64,000 bases of DNA from Streptomyces sp. P3 (GCF_003032475.1 NZ_CP028369.1:1054001-1118000), one strand, 5' to 3'; positions 34,645-45,258 are shown, counted from the stretch's first letter. Notes: generated by a model not told the origin, from the letters alone. A program made the numbers and translations.

Positions 34645-35607
34645 CTAGGACGGGAGCAGGTTGCCCCGTCTCGAGAGCAGGAACTTCTTGAAGGCGGCCA
34701 CCGGCGGGGTGTCCGGATGGCCGTCGAGCCAGGCCACGCCGATCTCACGGGCCGCCCGCGGGGCCGTGACCGTCAGTTCCACCACGCCGGGACGGGCCAC
34801 GGCAGGCGGTGGCAGCAGGGCTACTCCCAGACCCGCCGCCACCAGCCCGCGCAGCGTCTCCGCCTCCTCCCCCTCGAAGGCGACCCGGGGCCGGAAGCCC
34901 GCCTCCTTGCACAGGTCGTCGGTGATGCGGCGCATGCCGTAGCCGGGTTCCAGGGTCACGAAGGTCTCGTCGGCGGCCTCGGCGAGGCGGACCCTTCTGC
35001 GGGCGGCGAGACGGTGGTCGGCCGGGACGACCAGACGCAGTTTCTGCTCGTCGAGCCTGCGGGCGACCAGGTCCGGGGCGTCGGGGACCGGGGAGGTCAG
35101 ACAGAGGTCCAGCTCGCCGGCCCGGAGCCCTTCGAGCATCGCCTCGCCGTAGTTCTGCACGAGGCTGAAGCGCACCCGCGGGTGGTCGGCGCGGAACGCC
35201 TGCAGAAGGCCGGGAACGGTCTCGGCACCCATGGTGTGCAGGAAGCCGAACGCGACCTTGCCGGCCGTCGGATCGGCGTCGGCGCGGACCTCCTCGGCGG
35301 CCCGCTCGATCTCCGCGAGGGCGCGCTCCACCGAGGTGAGGAAAGCGCGGCCGGCCGGGGTGAGGGAGACCGTGCGGCCGCGGCGGGCGAACAGGTCGAC
35401 GCCGAGGTCCTGCTCCAGCCGGACCATCGCCCGCGACAGCGTCGACTGCGGGACGTCCATCTCCTGGGCAGCGCGCGTGACGTGCTCGGTGCGGGCGACC
35501 CCGGCGAAGTAGGCGAGCCGGGGGGCCAGCAGCCTCGCCATGTCGGCGGTGTCTTCTGTGTCACCGGACGGTGACAGGCGAGTCCGTGACCTCTGCTGAT
35601 GCACCAT
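34645..35607 (-). CDS. LysR-family transcriptional regulator
   Basis: A 320-residue LysR-type regulator. The N-terminal helix-turn-helix is RLAYFAGVARTEHVTRAAQEMDVPQSTLSRAMVRLEQDLGVDLFARRGR, given here as residues about 24-72. The effector domain follows, with VAFGFLHTMGAETVP and GLGVALLPPPAVARPGV. It is divergent from an MFS exporter gene with about 60 bp between the starts, the classical arrangement in which the regulator controls the transporter. The ATG at 35607 (MVHQQRSRTRL) is preferred; a frame from 35634 would run into the shared promoter. Confidence 0.88.
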   Translation of the reverse strand: MVHQQRSRTRLSPSGDTEDTADMARLLAPRLAYFAGVARTEHVTRAAQEMDVPQSTLSRAMVRLEQDLGVDLFARRGRTVSLTPAGRAFLTSVERALAEIERAAEEVRADADPTAGKVAFGFLHTMGAETVPGLLQAFRADHPRVRFSLVQNYGEAMLEGLRAGELDLCLTSPVPDAPDLVARRLDEQKLRLVVPADHRLAARRRVRLAEAADETFVTLEPGYGMRRITDDLCKEAGFRPRVAFEGEEAETLRGLVAAGLGVALLPPPAVARPGVVELTVTAPRAAREIGVAWLDGHPDTPPVAAFKKFLLSRRGNLLPS

Positions 35608-35670
35608 GGGAACGATTATGACAAGTCCGTGCATTGGACGGATCAGCGAGTCCCTCCGTAGGTTCGAGGC

Positions 35671-36972
35671 ATGTCTCCCGCCAGTACCGGGGCGTCCACG
35701 ATCGTGGTCGCCGCTTCGCCCGCCCGCTCAGCCGCAACCGCCCCCGCCGCCGTCACCACCGCCCCTTCCGACTCACGGCTGGCCCCCGGCGGCCCCGGCT
35801 ACCGCCGGATGAGCTTCGCGCTCTTCCTCGCCGGTGTGGCCACCTTCGCCCTGCTGTACTCCACGCAGGCGCTGCTGCCGCTGATCTCCGGCGACTTCGG
35901 GGTGGCGGCGAGTCAGGCGAGTTGGACCGTGGCGGCGGCGACCGGCGGGCTGGCCCTGTTCGTCCTGCCGATGAGCGCCCTGTCGGAGCGCTACGGCCGC
36001 CGTACGGTGATGACGGGCTCGCTGGGGGTCGCGGTCGGCGTCGGCCTGCTGGTCCCGTTCGCGCCCTCCCTGGGCTGGCTGGTCGTGCTGCGGGCGGTGC
36101 AGGGCGCGGCGCTGGCCGGGCTGCCCGCCTCGGCCACGGCCTACCTCGCGGAGGAGGTCCGGCCCAAGGCGCTGGTCACGGCGATCGGCCTGTTCGTGGC
36201 CGGCAACAGCGTCGGCGGGATGAGCGGCCGGGTCATCACCGGCTGGGTCGCGCAGGAGTGGGGCTGGCGGATCGCCGTGGGCGTGATCGGCGCGCTGGCG
36301 GTGGCCTGCGCGGTCGCCTTCCGCCTGCTGCTGCCGACACCTCGCCACTTCACGCCGGGCTCCCTGGCGCCCCGCGTCCTGGCCCGCACCGTCCGCGGCC
36401 ACCTCGCCGACCCTCTGCTGCGCCGGCTGTACGCGATCGGCGCGCTGTTCATGACCGTCTTCGGCGGCGTGTACACGGTGATCGGCTACCGGCTGACGGA
36501 GGAGCCGTTCGCACTCCCCCAGGGCGTCGTCGGCTCGATCTTCCTGGTGTACCTGGTGGGCACTGTGTCGGCGTCGACGGCGGGCCGGCTGGTCGGCCGG
36601 CTGGGGCGGCGTGGCGCGCTGTACCTGGCGGGCGGCACGACCGCCGCGGGCCTGCTGCTGTCGCTGGCGGACTCGCTGGCGTCGGTGCTGCTGGGCCTGG
36701 TCCTGATCACGGCGGGCTTCTTCGCGGGGCACGCGGTGGCGTCGTCGGCGGTCAGCAGGACGGCGACCACCGGCCGCGCCCAGGCCTCCGCGCTCTACCA
36801 GTCCGCGTACTACGTCGGCTCCAGCGCCGGCTCCACGGTCGGTGCGATCGCCTTCCACTCGGGCGGCTGGGCCGGCACGGTCGGCGTCGGCCTCCTCGCG
36901 GTGCTCGGCGTCGTCGCGATCACGGTGGCCGGCACGCGCGCGGCGCGCCGGGCGGCTCCGGCCGCCGCCTGA
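35671..36972 (+). CDS. MFS transporter (YnfM-like efflux family)
   Basis: A 433-residue major facilitator with about 12 membrane helices. FALFLAGVATFALLYSTQALLPLISGDFGV at the start of helix one is typical of the YnfM/arabinose-efflux-like group. The loop between helices 2 and 3 carries SALSERYGRRTVM, the MFS motif. A Ser/Ala/Pro-rich N-terminal extension of about 45 residues precedes helix one. It probably exports a small hydrophobic or sugar-like compound under control of the divergent LysR protein. Confidence 0.88.
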   Translation: MSPASTGASTIVVAASPARSAATAPAAVTTAPSDSRLAPGGPGYRRMSFALFLAGVATFALLYSTQALLPLISGDFGVAASQASWTVAAATGGLALFVLPMSALSERYGRRTVMTGSLGVAVGVGLLVPFAPSLGWLVVLRAVQGAALAGLPASATAYLAEEVRPKALVTAIGLFVAGNSVGGMSGRVITGWVAQEWGWRIAVGVIGALAVACAVAFRLLLPTPRHFTPGSLAPRVLARTVRGHLADPLLRRLYAIGALFMTVFGGVYTVIGYRLTEEPFALPQGVVGSIFLVYLVGTVSASTAGRLVGRLGRRGALYLAGGTTAAGLLLSLADSLASVLLGLVLITAGFFAGHAVASSAVSRTATTGRAQASALYQSAYYVGSSAGSTVGAIAFHSGGWAGTVGVGLLAVLGVVAITVAGTRAARRAAPAAA

Positions 36973-37240
36973 CCGCCCTCGCTGCTGCGCGCCGGATACG
37001 GCGACGACGTGGCGGCGCAGCGGCTGCCGGCCGCGCTGACCGGCGCCGAGGAGGTCAGCGTGGCCTTCAACCCGGCGTATCTGCCGGACGCGCTGTCGTC
37101 GTTCGGGGCGACGCGGCTGCGGGTGCAGCTGCTGGGGACCGGCCAGCGGACGCTGCTGAGCTCGGCGGACGCGCCACAGAGCCACCGGCACCTGCTGACG
37201 TCGGTCAGGCAGCTGGTCTGGGCGGCGACCGCGACCGCGG
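36973..37240 (+). pseudogene. Remnant of a DNA-polymerase-III-beta-like (DnaN-like) protein
   Basis: Immediately after the MFS stop an open frame begins without a start codon or ribosome site. It encodes SLLRAGYGDDVAAQRLP, then EEVSVAFNPAYLPDALSSFG and LLSSADAPQSHRHLLTSVRQL. These match the C-terminal third of sliding-clamp-like proteins (VAFNPxYLxDxL, the late LLMPVR-type strand). The N-terminal two thirds are missing. The frame continues as low-complexity sequence towards the sigma factor gene. I read it as a decayed 3' fragment of a dnaN-like or MerR-DnaN fusion gene. Confidence 0.6.
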
Positions 37241-37387
37241 CTGCGAGCAGCGGCGGCAAGGGCCCGTGCAGGGCCTTCCACCTGCGCGTTCGTCGACTCG
37301 ACAGGCCGTTGTCAGTGGGCTGCGGTAGCTTCCGAAGTGCTGGGCGCGACGACGCGTGACAGGACGGCCGCAGGGGTGGGTTGGACG

Positions 37388-38404
37388 ATGAGCGACAGCA
37401 CGGCGACGACGACGGACCTCGACGTCGCACTGGAGAAGCACCGGACGGAACTGACCGGTTACTGCTACCGCATGCTCGGCTCGTCCTTCGAGGCGGAGGA
37501 CGCGGTACAGGACACCATGGTGCGCGCCTGGCGCAGCTATGACCGGTTCGAAGGCCGCTCCAGCCTGCGTTCCTGGCTCTACCGGATCGCCACCAACGTC
37601 TGTCTGGACATGCTGACGGCCGGCAACAAGCGGGCCCGGCCGATGGACCTCTCCGGGCCCACCCCCCTCGCCCGGGCCGCGCTCTCGCCGCGCCCCGACA
37701 ACACCTGGCTGGAGCCGATGCCCGACGCCCGTGTGCTGCCGACGGTGGAGGACCCGGCCGAGGCGGCGGTCGCGAAGGAGTCGGTGCGCCTGGCGTTCAT
37801 GGCCGCGCTGCAGCAGCTGCCGCCGAAGCAGCGGGCGGTGCTGATCCTGCGGGAGGTGCTGGCGTGGCGGGCGAGCGAGGTGGCCGAGCTGCTGGACACC
37901 TCCGTCGCCTCGGTCAACAGCGCGCTGCAGCGGGCGCGGGCCACGCTGTCCGAGCGGAAGGAGTCCGGCGCGGACGCGTCGGTGTCGGACCCGCTCGACG
38001 AGGAGCAGCGAAAGCTCCTGGACCGCTATGTGGCGGCCTTCGAGGGCTATGACATGACGGCGCTGACGGCCCTGCTCCACGAGGACGCCGTCATGACGAT
38101 GCCGCCGTTCGACCTGTGGCTGACCGGGCACGACGACATCACCGGTTTCATGACCACGCTCGGCTCCGCCTGCGAGGGCTCGCGCCTGCTGCCGGTCGAG
38201 GTCAACGGTCTGCCGGGGTTCGCCCAGTACAAGCCGGACCCGGAGAAGGGCGGGTTCACGCCGTGGGCCGTCCAGGTCCTGGAGATCTCAGACGGCCGCC
38301 TCACCGGGTTCCACTTCTACCTCGACACCCAGCGCTGGTTCCCCCTCTTCGACCTCCCCCTCCACCTGGACGGGGACGCCGACGAGGTCGAGCAGGGCGC
38401 GTAG
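37388..38404 (+). CDS. RNA polymerase sigma factor with SnoaL-like C-terminal domain
   Basis: A 338-residue ECF-type sigma factor. Region 2 is YCYRMLGSSFEAEDAVQDTMVRAWR and region 4 is LPPKQRAVLILREVLAWRASEVAELLDTSVASVNS, given here as residues about 22-45 and 142-175. The last 120 residues form a SnoaL/NTF2-like domain (FEGYDMTALTALLHEDAVMTMPP). In this group the C-terminal domain takes the regulatory role of an anti-sigma factor. The ATG at 37388 is supported by the conserved N-terminus. Its 3' end overlaps the convergent STAS gene by about 117 bp. Confidence 0.88.
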   Translation: MSDSTATTTDLDVALEKHRTELTGYCYRMLGSSFEAEDAVQDTMVRAWRSYDRFEGRSSLRSWLYRIATNVCLDMLTAGNKRARPMDLSGPTPLARAALSPRPDNTWLEPMPDARVLPTVEDPAEAAVAKESVRLAFMAALQQLPPKQRAVLILREVLAWRASEVAELLDTSVASVNSALQRARATLSERKESGADASVSDPLDEEQRKLLDRYVAAFEGYDMTALTALLHEDAVMTMPPFDLWLTGHDDITGFMTTLGSACEGSRLLPVEVNGLPGFAQYKPDPEKGGFTPWAVQVLEISDGRLTGFHFYLDTQRWFPLFDLPLHLDGDADEVEQGA

Positions 38405-38674
38405 CGCGGGGTCGGGGCCACGCAGGCGTATCCGGCCCCCGGACTGCCGCGCGGCCAGCTGGAGCCGCGCCAGCAGGTCGACGGTGAGGAGACCGGGCGG
38501 CCCGATCCCGGCCACGTCGCAGACCACGACCCCGGTCTCGGTACAGGCCAGCAGCGTGCGCACGGCGTCACCCAGCCCTGCCGCCTGCCCACGGGTGACA
38601 GGGCCGGTCAGGGTGAGCACGGGGGGTGTCGTCGCTTCCACGATCGGTAGACCGGGCGGAAGCCCCCAACTCAT
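38288..38674 (-). CDS. STAS-domain protein (anti-sigma-factor antagonist type)
   Basis: A 128-residue protein. VLTLTGPVTRGQAAGLGDAVRTLLACTETGVVVCDVAGIGPPGLLTVDLLARLQLAARQSGGRIRL, given here as residues about 19-83, is a SpoIIAA-like STAS fold. The usual DxS-GL motif, where the antagonist is phosphorylated, reads IGPPGLLTVDLL and lacks a Ser, so classical kinase control is doubtful. The C-terminal 20 residues are acidic and encoded opposite the end of the sigma gene. The start is uncertain: GTG codons downstream are possible. Confidence 0.72.
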   Translation of the reverse strand: MSWGLPPGLPIVEATTPPVLTLTGPVTRGQAAGLGDAVRTLLACTETGVVVCDVAGIGPPGLLTVDLLARLQLAARQSGGRIRLRGPDPALRALLDLVGVPVQVEGEVEEGEPALGVEVEVEPGEAAV

Positions 38675-38693
38675 CGCCCGCCACGGCGGGCGC

Positions 38694-39278
38694 CTACGCG
38701 ACGGGGAACTCGCCGGTGTCGATGACGACGTCGAAGGGCGCGGGAAGCTTGAGGGCCTCGCCGAACTTCGCTGAGGTCAGCAGTTGGTAGACGTCGCCCT
38801 TCGGCTCCCCGTAGAGCGACGCGGCGGGGCCTTCGGGGGCCCAGCGGTCGACGAGGAGGTAGAAGGGGATGCCCGCGCAGGCGTAGGCGGCGGGCTTGCT
38901 GATGCGGTCGTGCCGGGCGTTCGACTTCGAGGTGACCTCCACGACGAGCTCGGCGAGCGCGGCCGGGATGTGGGTGTCCGCCTCCGTGTGCTCCCGCACG
39001 GGAGCCACCACGAGGTCGGGGATGAGCATGCCCAGCCGCGACGGCACGGCGATGGCCAGGGTCTGGAAGATTTCCCAGTCCTCGGGGATCACCGAGTAGA
39101 GGCGACGCTGGATGCGTGCCGCGATGACGTTGTGACGGTATGCGGGAGCAGGTGACACGGTGACGATCCCCTCGATGATCTCCACCTTGCTGCCCTCGGG
39201 CCATTCCATCTCCTCCCAGAACCGGACGAGGTCGTCCCAGCTCTGCTCGGGGTCGTGGCCCACGGTGAGTGCGCTCAT
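38694..39278 (-). CDS. Uma2-family (DUF820) putative endonuclease
   Basis: A 194-residue Uma2 protein with a PD-(D/E)XK nuclease-like core. KVEIIEGIVTVSPAP is the N-terminal signature, LGMLIPDLVVAP has the conserved Asp, and LVVEVTSKSNARHDRISKPAAYACAGIPFYLLVD holds the ExxS/T-x-D and Lys positions of the putative active site. Streptomyces genomes carry many copies with unknown function. AAGGAG lies upstream of the ATG. A second family member lies at 62441-63040. Confidence 0.85.
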   Translation of the reverse strand: MSALTVGHDPEQSWDDLVRFWEEMEWPEGSKVEIIEGIVTVSPAPAYRHNVIAARIQRRLYSVIPEDWEIFQTLAIAVPSRLGMLIPDLVVAPVREHTEADTHIPAALAELVVEVTSKSNARHDRISKPAAYACAGIPFYLLVDRWAPEGPAASLYGEPKGDVYQLLTSAKFGEALKLPAPFDVVIDTGEFPVA

Positions 39279-39399
39279 GGCGGTCTCCTTGTCGGTGCGT
39301 CACCGAGTCCAGCATGCCGAACGGGACCGGCGGAGGTCCACCGATCCCGTTCACCCGAATGAGGGCTGTGACAGCGGCGGCCTGCGGCCGCGGGCCAGG

Positions 39400-40692
<1,293 letters not shown>

Positions 40693-40818
40693 GGCTTTCC
40701 TTCCGGTGGTGCAACGGTGGTGCACGGTGGTGCGGCAAGACGTGGGGAGAAATGCGGGGAGAAACGAGGGGGGAAAGTGCGCGGCCCCTCTGAGCACGTC
40801 AGAGGGGCCGTGCGGAAG

Positions 40819-41220
40819 TCACTTCGTGAGGTGGTCCGGGCCGAAGGCCTGCGGGAGCATCTCGGCGAGCGTCAGGATTCCCGCCGGCGTCTCCAGCAGC
40901 AGGCCGGGGCCGCCGAACTCGTACAGCAGCTGACGGCAGCGGCCGCACGGGACGAGGACCTCGCCGCGGCCGTCCACGCAGGTGAAGTGCGTGAGCCGGC
41001 CGCCGCCGGTGTTCTGCAACTGCGAGACCAGCCCGCACTCGGCGCACAGGCCGAGCCCGTAGGAGGCGTTCTCGACGTTGCAGCCGGACACGATCCGGCC
41101 GTCGTCGACGAGCGCCGCCACACCGACCGGGTAGCCGGAGTAGGGGGCGTACGCGTGGGACATGGCCTCGCGGGCCACCTCGCGCAACGCCTCCCAGTCG
41201 ACTGCGGCCGCCGGGGTCAC
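40819..41220 (-). CDS. cdd: Cytidine deaminase
   Basis: A 133-residue tetrameric-type cytidine deaminase converting (deoxy)cytidine to (deoxy)uridine. SGCNVENASYGLGLCAECG contains the first zinc cysteine and the catalytic Glu (CAE type), and VPCGRCRQLLYEF gives the other two zinc cysteines. The start codon overlaps the stop of the upstream permease gene, so it is translationally coupled to the transporter. That is strong evidence that the transporter carries nucleosides. Confidence 0.95.
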   Translation of the reverse strand: MTPAAAVDWEALREVAREAMSHAYAPYSGYPVGVAALVDDGRIVSGCNVENASYGLGLCAECGLVSQLQNTGGGRLTHFTCVDGRGEVLVPCGRCRQLLYEFGGPGLLLETPAGILTLAEMLPQAFGPDHLTK

Positions 41221-42500
41221 TTGCCCTGGCCCTTCCGGTAGCGCATGCCGTCAGCCCTGGGCATGCGCAGTCGCTGCGCGGACAGCGACAGCACCAGCAG
41301 CGTGACGACGTACGGGGTGGCGCCCACGAAGTCGCTCGGGACCTCGTCGGTGAACAGGTACCAGACCAGGACGAGCGCGGCCACCATGAGGCTGATCCCG
41401 GCCTGCCAGTGCGCCTTGCGGTACAGCTTCCAGCCGGCCAGGCCCGCGAGAAGCACGACCAGCAGGAGCAGCAGCGCGTGGACGGTCTCGCCGCCGTTGC
41501 GCAGCTGCAGCGCGTCGGAGTAGCCGAACAGGCCCGCGCCCATGGCCAGACCGCCGGGACGCCAGTTACCGAAGATCATCGCCGCGAGGCCGATGTAGCC
41601 TCGGCCGCCTGTCTGGCCCTCGAGGTAGGTGTGCGAGGTGACCAGGGCGAGGAAGGCGCCGCCGAGGCCGGCGAGGCCGCCGGAGACGGCCACGGCCGCG
41701 TACTTGTACTTGTAGACGTTGACGCCGAGGGACTCCGCGGCGATCGGGTTCTCACCGCAGGAGCGCAGCCGGAGGCCGAACGGGGTGCGCCACAGCAGCC
41801 ACCAGCTGCCGACGAACAGCAGGAAGGCGAGGAGCGTCACCACGGACAGGTCGGTGACCAGACCGCCGAGGACGCCGGCGATGTCGGAGAGCAGGAACCA
41901 GTGGTGCTTCTCGACGGACTGCAGGGCGTCCGAGAGGCCGGGCACGTCGATGTGGGGCAGGGACTCCACGGGCGGGGACTGCTTGGGGTTGCCGCCCGCC
42001 TCGGCCGGCTTGCCCTCCGAGAAGAACAGCTTGGCGAGGTACTGGGTGATGCCGAGCGCCAGCAGGTTGACCGCGACGCCGGAGACGATGTGGTCGACGC
42101 CGAAGGTGACGGTCGCGACGGCGTGCACCAGACCGCCGAGGACGCCGAAGCCGACACCGCACAGCAGACCGAGCCAGGGGTTGGACTGCCAGCCGATCCA
42201 GCCGGCGCCGAAGGTGCCGAGGATCATCATGCCCTCGAGGCCGATGTTGACCACACCGGACCGCTCGGACCACAGGCCGGCCAGACCGGCGAGGCCGATG
42301 GGCACGGCGAGGCCGAGTGCGGCCGAGACCTGGCCCTCGGAGGTGAGCTGGTTGGCGCCGGTGATGATGCGGACCACGGCGACGAGCACCAGCGCGCCGG
42401 CGATGATCGTGAGGATCCGGCCGACCGAGCGGCCCGACCGGCCGCCGGTGTCCGCCTTGGGCGCCGCCGGGGGCGGCGTGTCGGTCATCGTGGCAGTCAT
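41217..42500 (-). CDS. Nucleoside ABC transporter permease 2
   Basis: A 427-residue permease of the BMP-type (RbsC/YufQ-like) family. About ten membrane helices follow an N-terminal Pro-rich cytoplasmic tail. WSERSGVVNIGLEGMM is the diagnostic motif of this permease class, and LRSCGENPIAAESLGVNVY is the ATPase coupling segment. The ATG shares one base with the stop of permease 1. It forms the transmembrane channel together with permease 1. Confidence 0.9.
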   Translation of the reverse strand: MTATMTDTPPPAAPKADTGGRSGRSVGRILTIIAGALVLVAVVRIITGANQLTSEGQVSAALGLAVPIGLAGLAGLWSERSGVVNIGLEGMMILGTFGAGWIGWQSNPWLGLLCGVGFGVLGGLVHAVATVTFGVDHIVSGVAVNLLALGITQYLAKLFFSEGKPAEAGGNPKQSPPVESLPHIDVPGLSDALQSVEKHHWFLLSDIAGVLGGLVTDLSVVTLLAFLLFVGSWWLLWRTPFGLRLRSCGENPIAAESLGVNVYKYKYAAVAVSGGLAGLGGAFLALVTSHTYLEGQTGGRGYIGLAAMIFGNWRPGGLAMGAGLFGYSDALQLRNGGETVHALLLLLVVLLAGLAGWKLYRKAHWQAGISLMVAALVLVWYLFTDEVPSDFVGATPYVVTLLVLSLSAQRLRMPRADGMRYRKGQGK

Positions 42501-43627
42501 CACGCCACCTCCTGCTTCTTGGTCGGGGCGGCGGCCTGGGCGGCGAGCTCGGCGCCGACCCGCTGCTGCTGGCGCTTGAGGCCGTAGCGCCGGACGAGCT
42601 CGTAGGCGATGACGACGCACAGCACGATGACGCCCTGGATGACGCCGAGGATTTCCTTGTCGTACCCCTCGAACTCGAGGTGGTTGGTCGTGCGCTCCAG
42701 GAAGCCCCAGAGCAGCGCGCCGAGCGCGATCCCGACCGGGTTGTTGCGGCCGAGCAGGGCGATGGCGATACCGGTGAAGCCGATGCCCGACGGGAAGTCG
42801 TTGCTGAACTGGTGGCTGTCGTTGAGCAGGGTCGGCATGCCGATCAGACCGGCCACGGCGCCGGAGATGACCATGCTGGTGGCGACCATCTTCTTGACGG
42901 AGACACCGCTCGCGGTGGCCGCGCTCTCGGACTGGCCGACGGTGCGCAGGTCGAAGCCGAACCGCGTGCGGCCGAGTACGAACCAGTAGGCGACGCCGAC
43001 GAGGACGGCGACGACGATGAAGCCCCACAGCACACCGGCCGCGCCGGTGTCGATGGTGAAGAAGTACGAGGACTTCGGCAGCGGGTCGGTCGAGACGACC
43101 GTGCCGCCGCTCTGCAGTTCGGCGAGCTTCCCCGGCTGCAGCAGGTAGGCGATGATCGCGGTGGCGATCGAGTTCAGCATGATCGTCGAGATGACCTCGC
43201 TGACGCCGCGGGTCACCTTGAGGATGCCCGCGATGGCCGCCCACAGGGCGCCGGTCGCCATGGCGCACAGGATGATCAGCGGGATCGCGATCCAGCCGGG
43301 CACGGTCAGCGCGCCGCCGAGGACGGCGGCGACGAAGGCGGCGAGCCGGTACTGGCCGTCGACGCCGATGTTGAACAGGTTCATGCGGAAGCCGATGGCC
43401 ACCGCGACACCCGCCAGGTAGTACGTCGTCGCCTTGTTCAGGATGTAGACCTGGCTGTCGCTGGCGGAGCCGTAGGTCAGCATGTCGCTGAAGGCCGCGC
43501 CCGGGTTCTTGCCGGTGGCGAGGATGACCAGGGCGGTGACGACGAGCGCGGTGACGATCGCCAGCAGCGGGGCCGCGACCCCGAGGAGCAGCCGCTCCTT
43601 GTCGATCCGTGCGGTCAGCTTTTTCAT
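42500..43627 (-). CDS. Nucleoside ABC transporter permease 1
   Basis: A 375-residue permease of the YufP-like family with about nine membrane helices. FRMNLFNIGVDGQYRLAAF is the family motif, and LRTVGQSESAATASGVSVKK is the coupling helix that contacts the ATPase. The ATG overlaps the ATPase stop by four bases (ATGA). The C-terminus has a Gln/Arg-rich cytoplasmic tail. Confidence 0.9.
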   Translation of the reverse strand: MKKLTARIDKERLLLGVAAPLLAIVTALVVTALVILATGKNPGAAFSDMLTYGSASDSQVYILNKATTYYLAGVAVAIGFRMNLFNIGVDGQYRLAAFVAAVLGGALTVPGWIAIPLIILCAMATGALWAAIAGILKVTRGVSEVISTIMLNSIATAIIAYLLQPGKLAELQSGGTVVSTDPLPKSSYFFTIDTGAAGVLWGFIVVAVLVGVAYWFVLGRTRFGFDLRTVGQSESAATASGVSVKKMVATSMVISGAVAGLIGMPTLLNDSHQFSNDFPSGIGFTGIAIALLGRNNPVGIALGALLWGFLERTTNHLEFEGYDKEILGVIQGVIVLCVVIAYELVRRYGLKRQQQRVGAELAAQAAAPTKKQEVA

Positions 43628-45183
43628 CGGGCGTCGTCCTCTGCGTGCTCCAGGTGGCCGGTGGCCGCACCCGTCATGGCGGAGCCCAGCTCCTCGGGGG
43701 TGATCGTGGCGGGGTCGGCGTCGGCGACCAGCCGGCCGCGGTACATGACCCGCAGGGTGTCGGAGAGCCCGATGAGCTCGTCCAGGTCGGCGGAGATCAG
43801 CAGCACGGCCAGGCCCTCGCGGCGCGCCTCGCGGATGTGGTCCCAGATCGCCGCCTGCGCGCCGACGTCCACGCCGCGGGTGGGGTGGGCGGCGATGAGG
43901 AGCTTGGGGGCGTGGCTCATCTCGCGGCCGACGATCAGCTTCTGCTGGTTGCCGCCGGACAGCGAGGCGGCGGTCACGTCGACGCCGGGCGTGCGGACGT
44001 CGTACGCCTCGACGATCCGCTCGGTGTCGGTGCGGGCGGCCTTGATGTCGAGCAACTGGCCACGCGAGTTGGGCCGCTCGGTGACGTGGCCGAGGATGCG
44101 GTTCTCCCACAGCGGCGCCTCGAGGAGCAGGCCGTGGCGGTGGCGGTCCTCGGGGATGTAGCCGACGCCGGCCTCGCGGCGGTTGCGGGTGGGGGCGTGG
44201 GAGATGTCGGTGCCGTCGAGGGTGACGACGCCGGCGTCCGGAGCGCGGATGCCCATGATCGCCTCGACCAGCTCGGACTGGCCGTTGCCCTCCACGCCGG
44301 CGATGCCGAGGACCTCGCCCTTGTGGATGGTGAAGGAGATGTCGTCGAGGATGATCCGCTCGACGCCGTCGAGGTCCGTCTGCGTCAGGTGCAGCCCGTC
44401 CAGCTTCAGCAGCGGGACGTCCGTGACCGTGGACTCCTCGGTCTCCGGAGTGGGCAGTTCGCTGCCCACCATCAGCTCGGCGAGCTGCTTGGTCGTGGTG
44501 TTCGAAGGCTCGACCGTGCCCACCGTGGTGCCGCGCCGGATGACGGTGATCTCGTCGGCGACGGACAGCACCTCCCCCAGCTTGTGCGAGATGAAGATGA
44601 CGGTGAGGCCCTCGGCCTTCAGCTCGCGCAGGTTGTGGAAGAGGGCGTCGACCTCCTGCGGCACCAGGACGGCCGTGGGCTCGTCGAGGATGAGCGTCTT
44701 GGCGCCGCGGTAGAGGACCTTGAGGATCTCCACGCGCTGGCGGTCGGCGACGCCGAGCTCCTCCAGGAGGACGTCGGGCCGGACGTTCAGCCCGTACGCG
44801 TCGGAGATCTCCTTGATCTTCGTGCGGGCCTTGCCGCCGATGCCGTGGAGCTTCTCCGCTCCGAGGACGACGTTCTCCAGGACGGTGAGGTTGTCGGCGA
44901 GCATGAAGTGCTGGTGCACCATGCCGATGCCGCGCGCGATGGCGTCGGCGGGGTTGCCGAACGTGACCTGGTCGCCGTTCACGGTGATGGTGCCCTCGTC
45001 CGGCTGCTGCATGCCGTAGAGGATCTTCATCAGGGTGGACTTGCCGGCGCCGTTCTCACCGCACAGGGCGTGGACGGTGCCGGTGCGAACCGTGATGTCG
45101 ATGTCGCGGTTGGCGACGACGCCGGGGAATCGCTTGGTGATGCCGCGCAGTTCGACGGCAGCGGGAGGGCTGGACGCGTTGAT
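43624..45183 (-). CDS. Nucleoside ABC transporter ATPase with two nucleotide-binding domains; apparent ATC start
   Basis: A 519-residue double ATPase of the YufO/RbsA type. Domain one has Walker A GENGAGKST (spanning the region upstream of 45030) and Walker B TLILDEPTAVL. Domain two has a degenerate Walker A (GVEGNGQSEL) but an intact signature LSGGNQQK, normal for this family. No ATG, GTG, TTG or CTG occurs in frame between an upstream TAG (about 45251) and the N-terminal beta strand. The only well-placed candidate is ATC at 45183-45181, six bases after GGAGAG, giving INASSPPAAVELRGITKRF. The next ATG (45030) lies after Walker A and would destroy the domain. First gene of the uptake-cdd-deoA operon. 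Confidence 0.85.
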   Translation of the reverse strand: MNASSPPAAVELRGITKRFPGVVANRDIDITVRTGTVHALCGENGAGKSTLMKILYGMQQPDEGTITVNGDQVTFGNPADAIARGIGMVHQHFMLADNLTVLENVVLGAEKLHGIGGKARTKIKEISDAYGLNVRPDVLLEELGVADRQRVEILKVLYRGAKTLILDEPTAVLVPQEVDALFHNLRELKAEGLTVIFISHKLGEVLSVADEITVIRRGTTVGTVEPSNTTTKQLAELMVGSELPTPETEESTVTDVPLLKLDGLHLTQTDLDGVERIILDDISFTIHKGEVLGIAGVEGNGQSELVEAIMGIRAPDAGVVTLDGTDISHAPTRNRREAGVGYIPEDRHRHGLLLEAPLWENRILGHVTERPNSRGQLLDIKAARTDTERIVEAYDVRTPGVDVTAASLSGGNQQKLIVGREMSHAPKLLIAAHPTRGVDVGAQAAIWDHIREARREGLAVLLISADLDELIGLSDTLRVMYRGRLVADADPATITPEELGSAMTGAATGHLEHAEDDAR

Positions 45184-45258
45184 GGCGCACTCTCCTCGGG
45201 GAAAAGGGGCTGCGTAGGGGAGGGCAGGCGTCGGCGACGCTAGCGCGGCAACTCCGCG

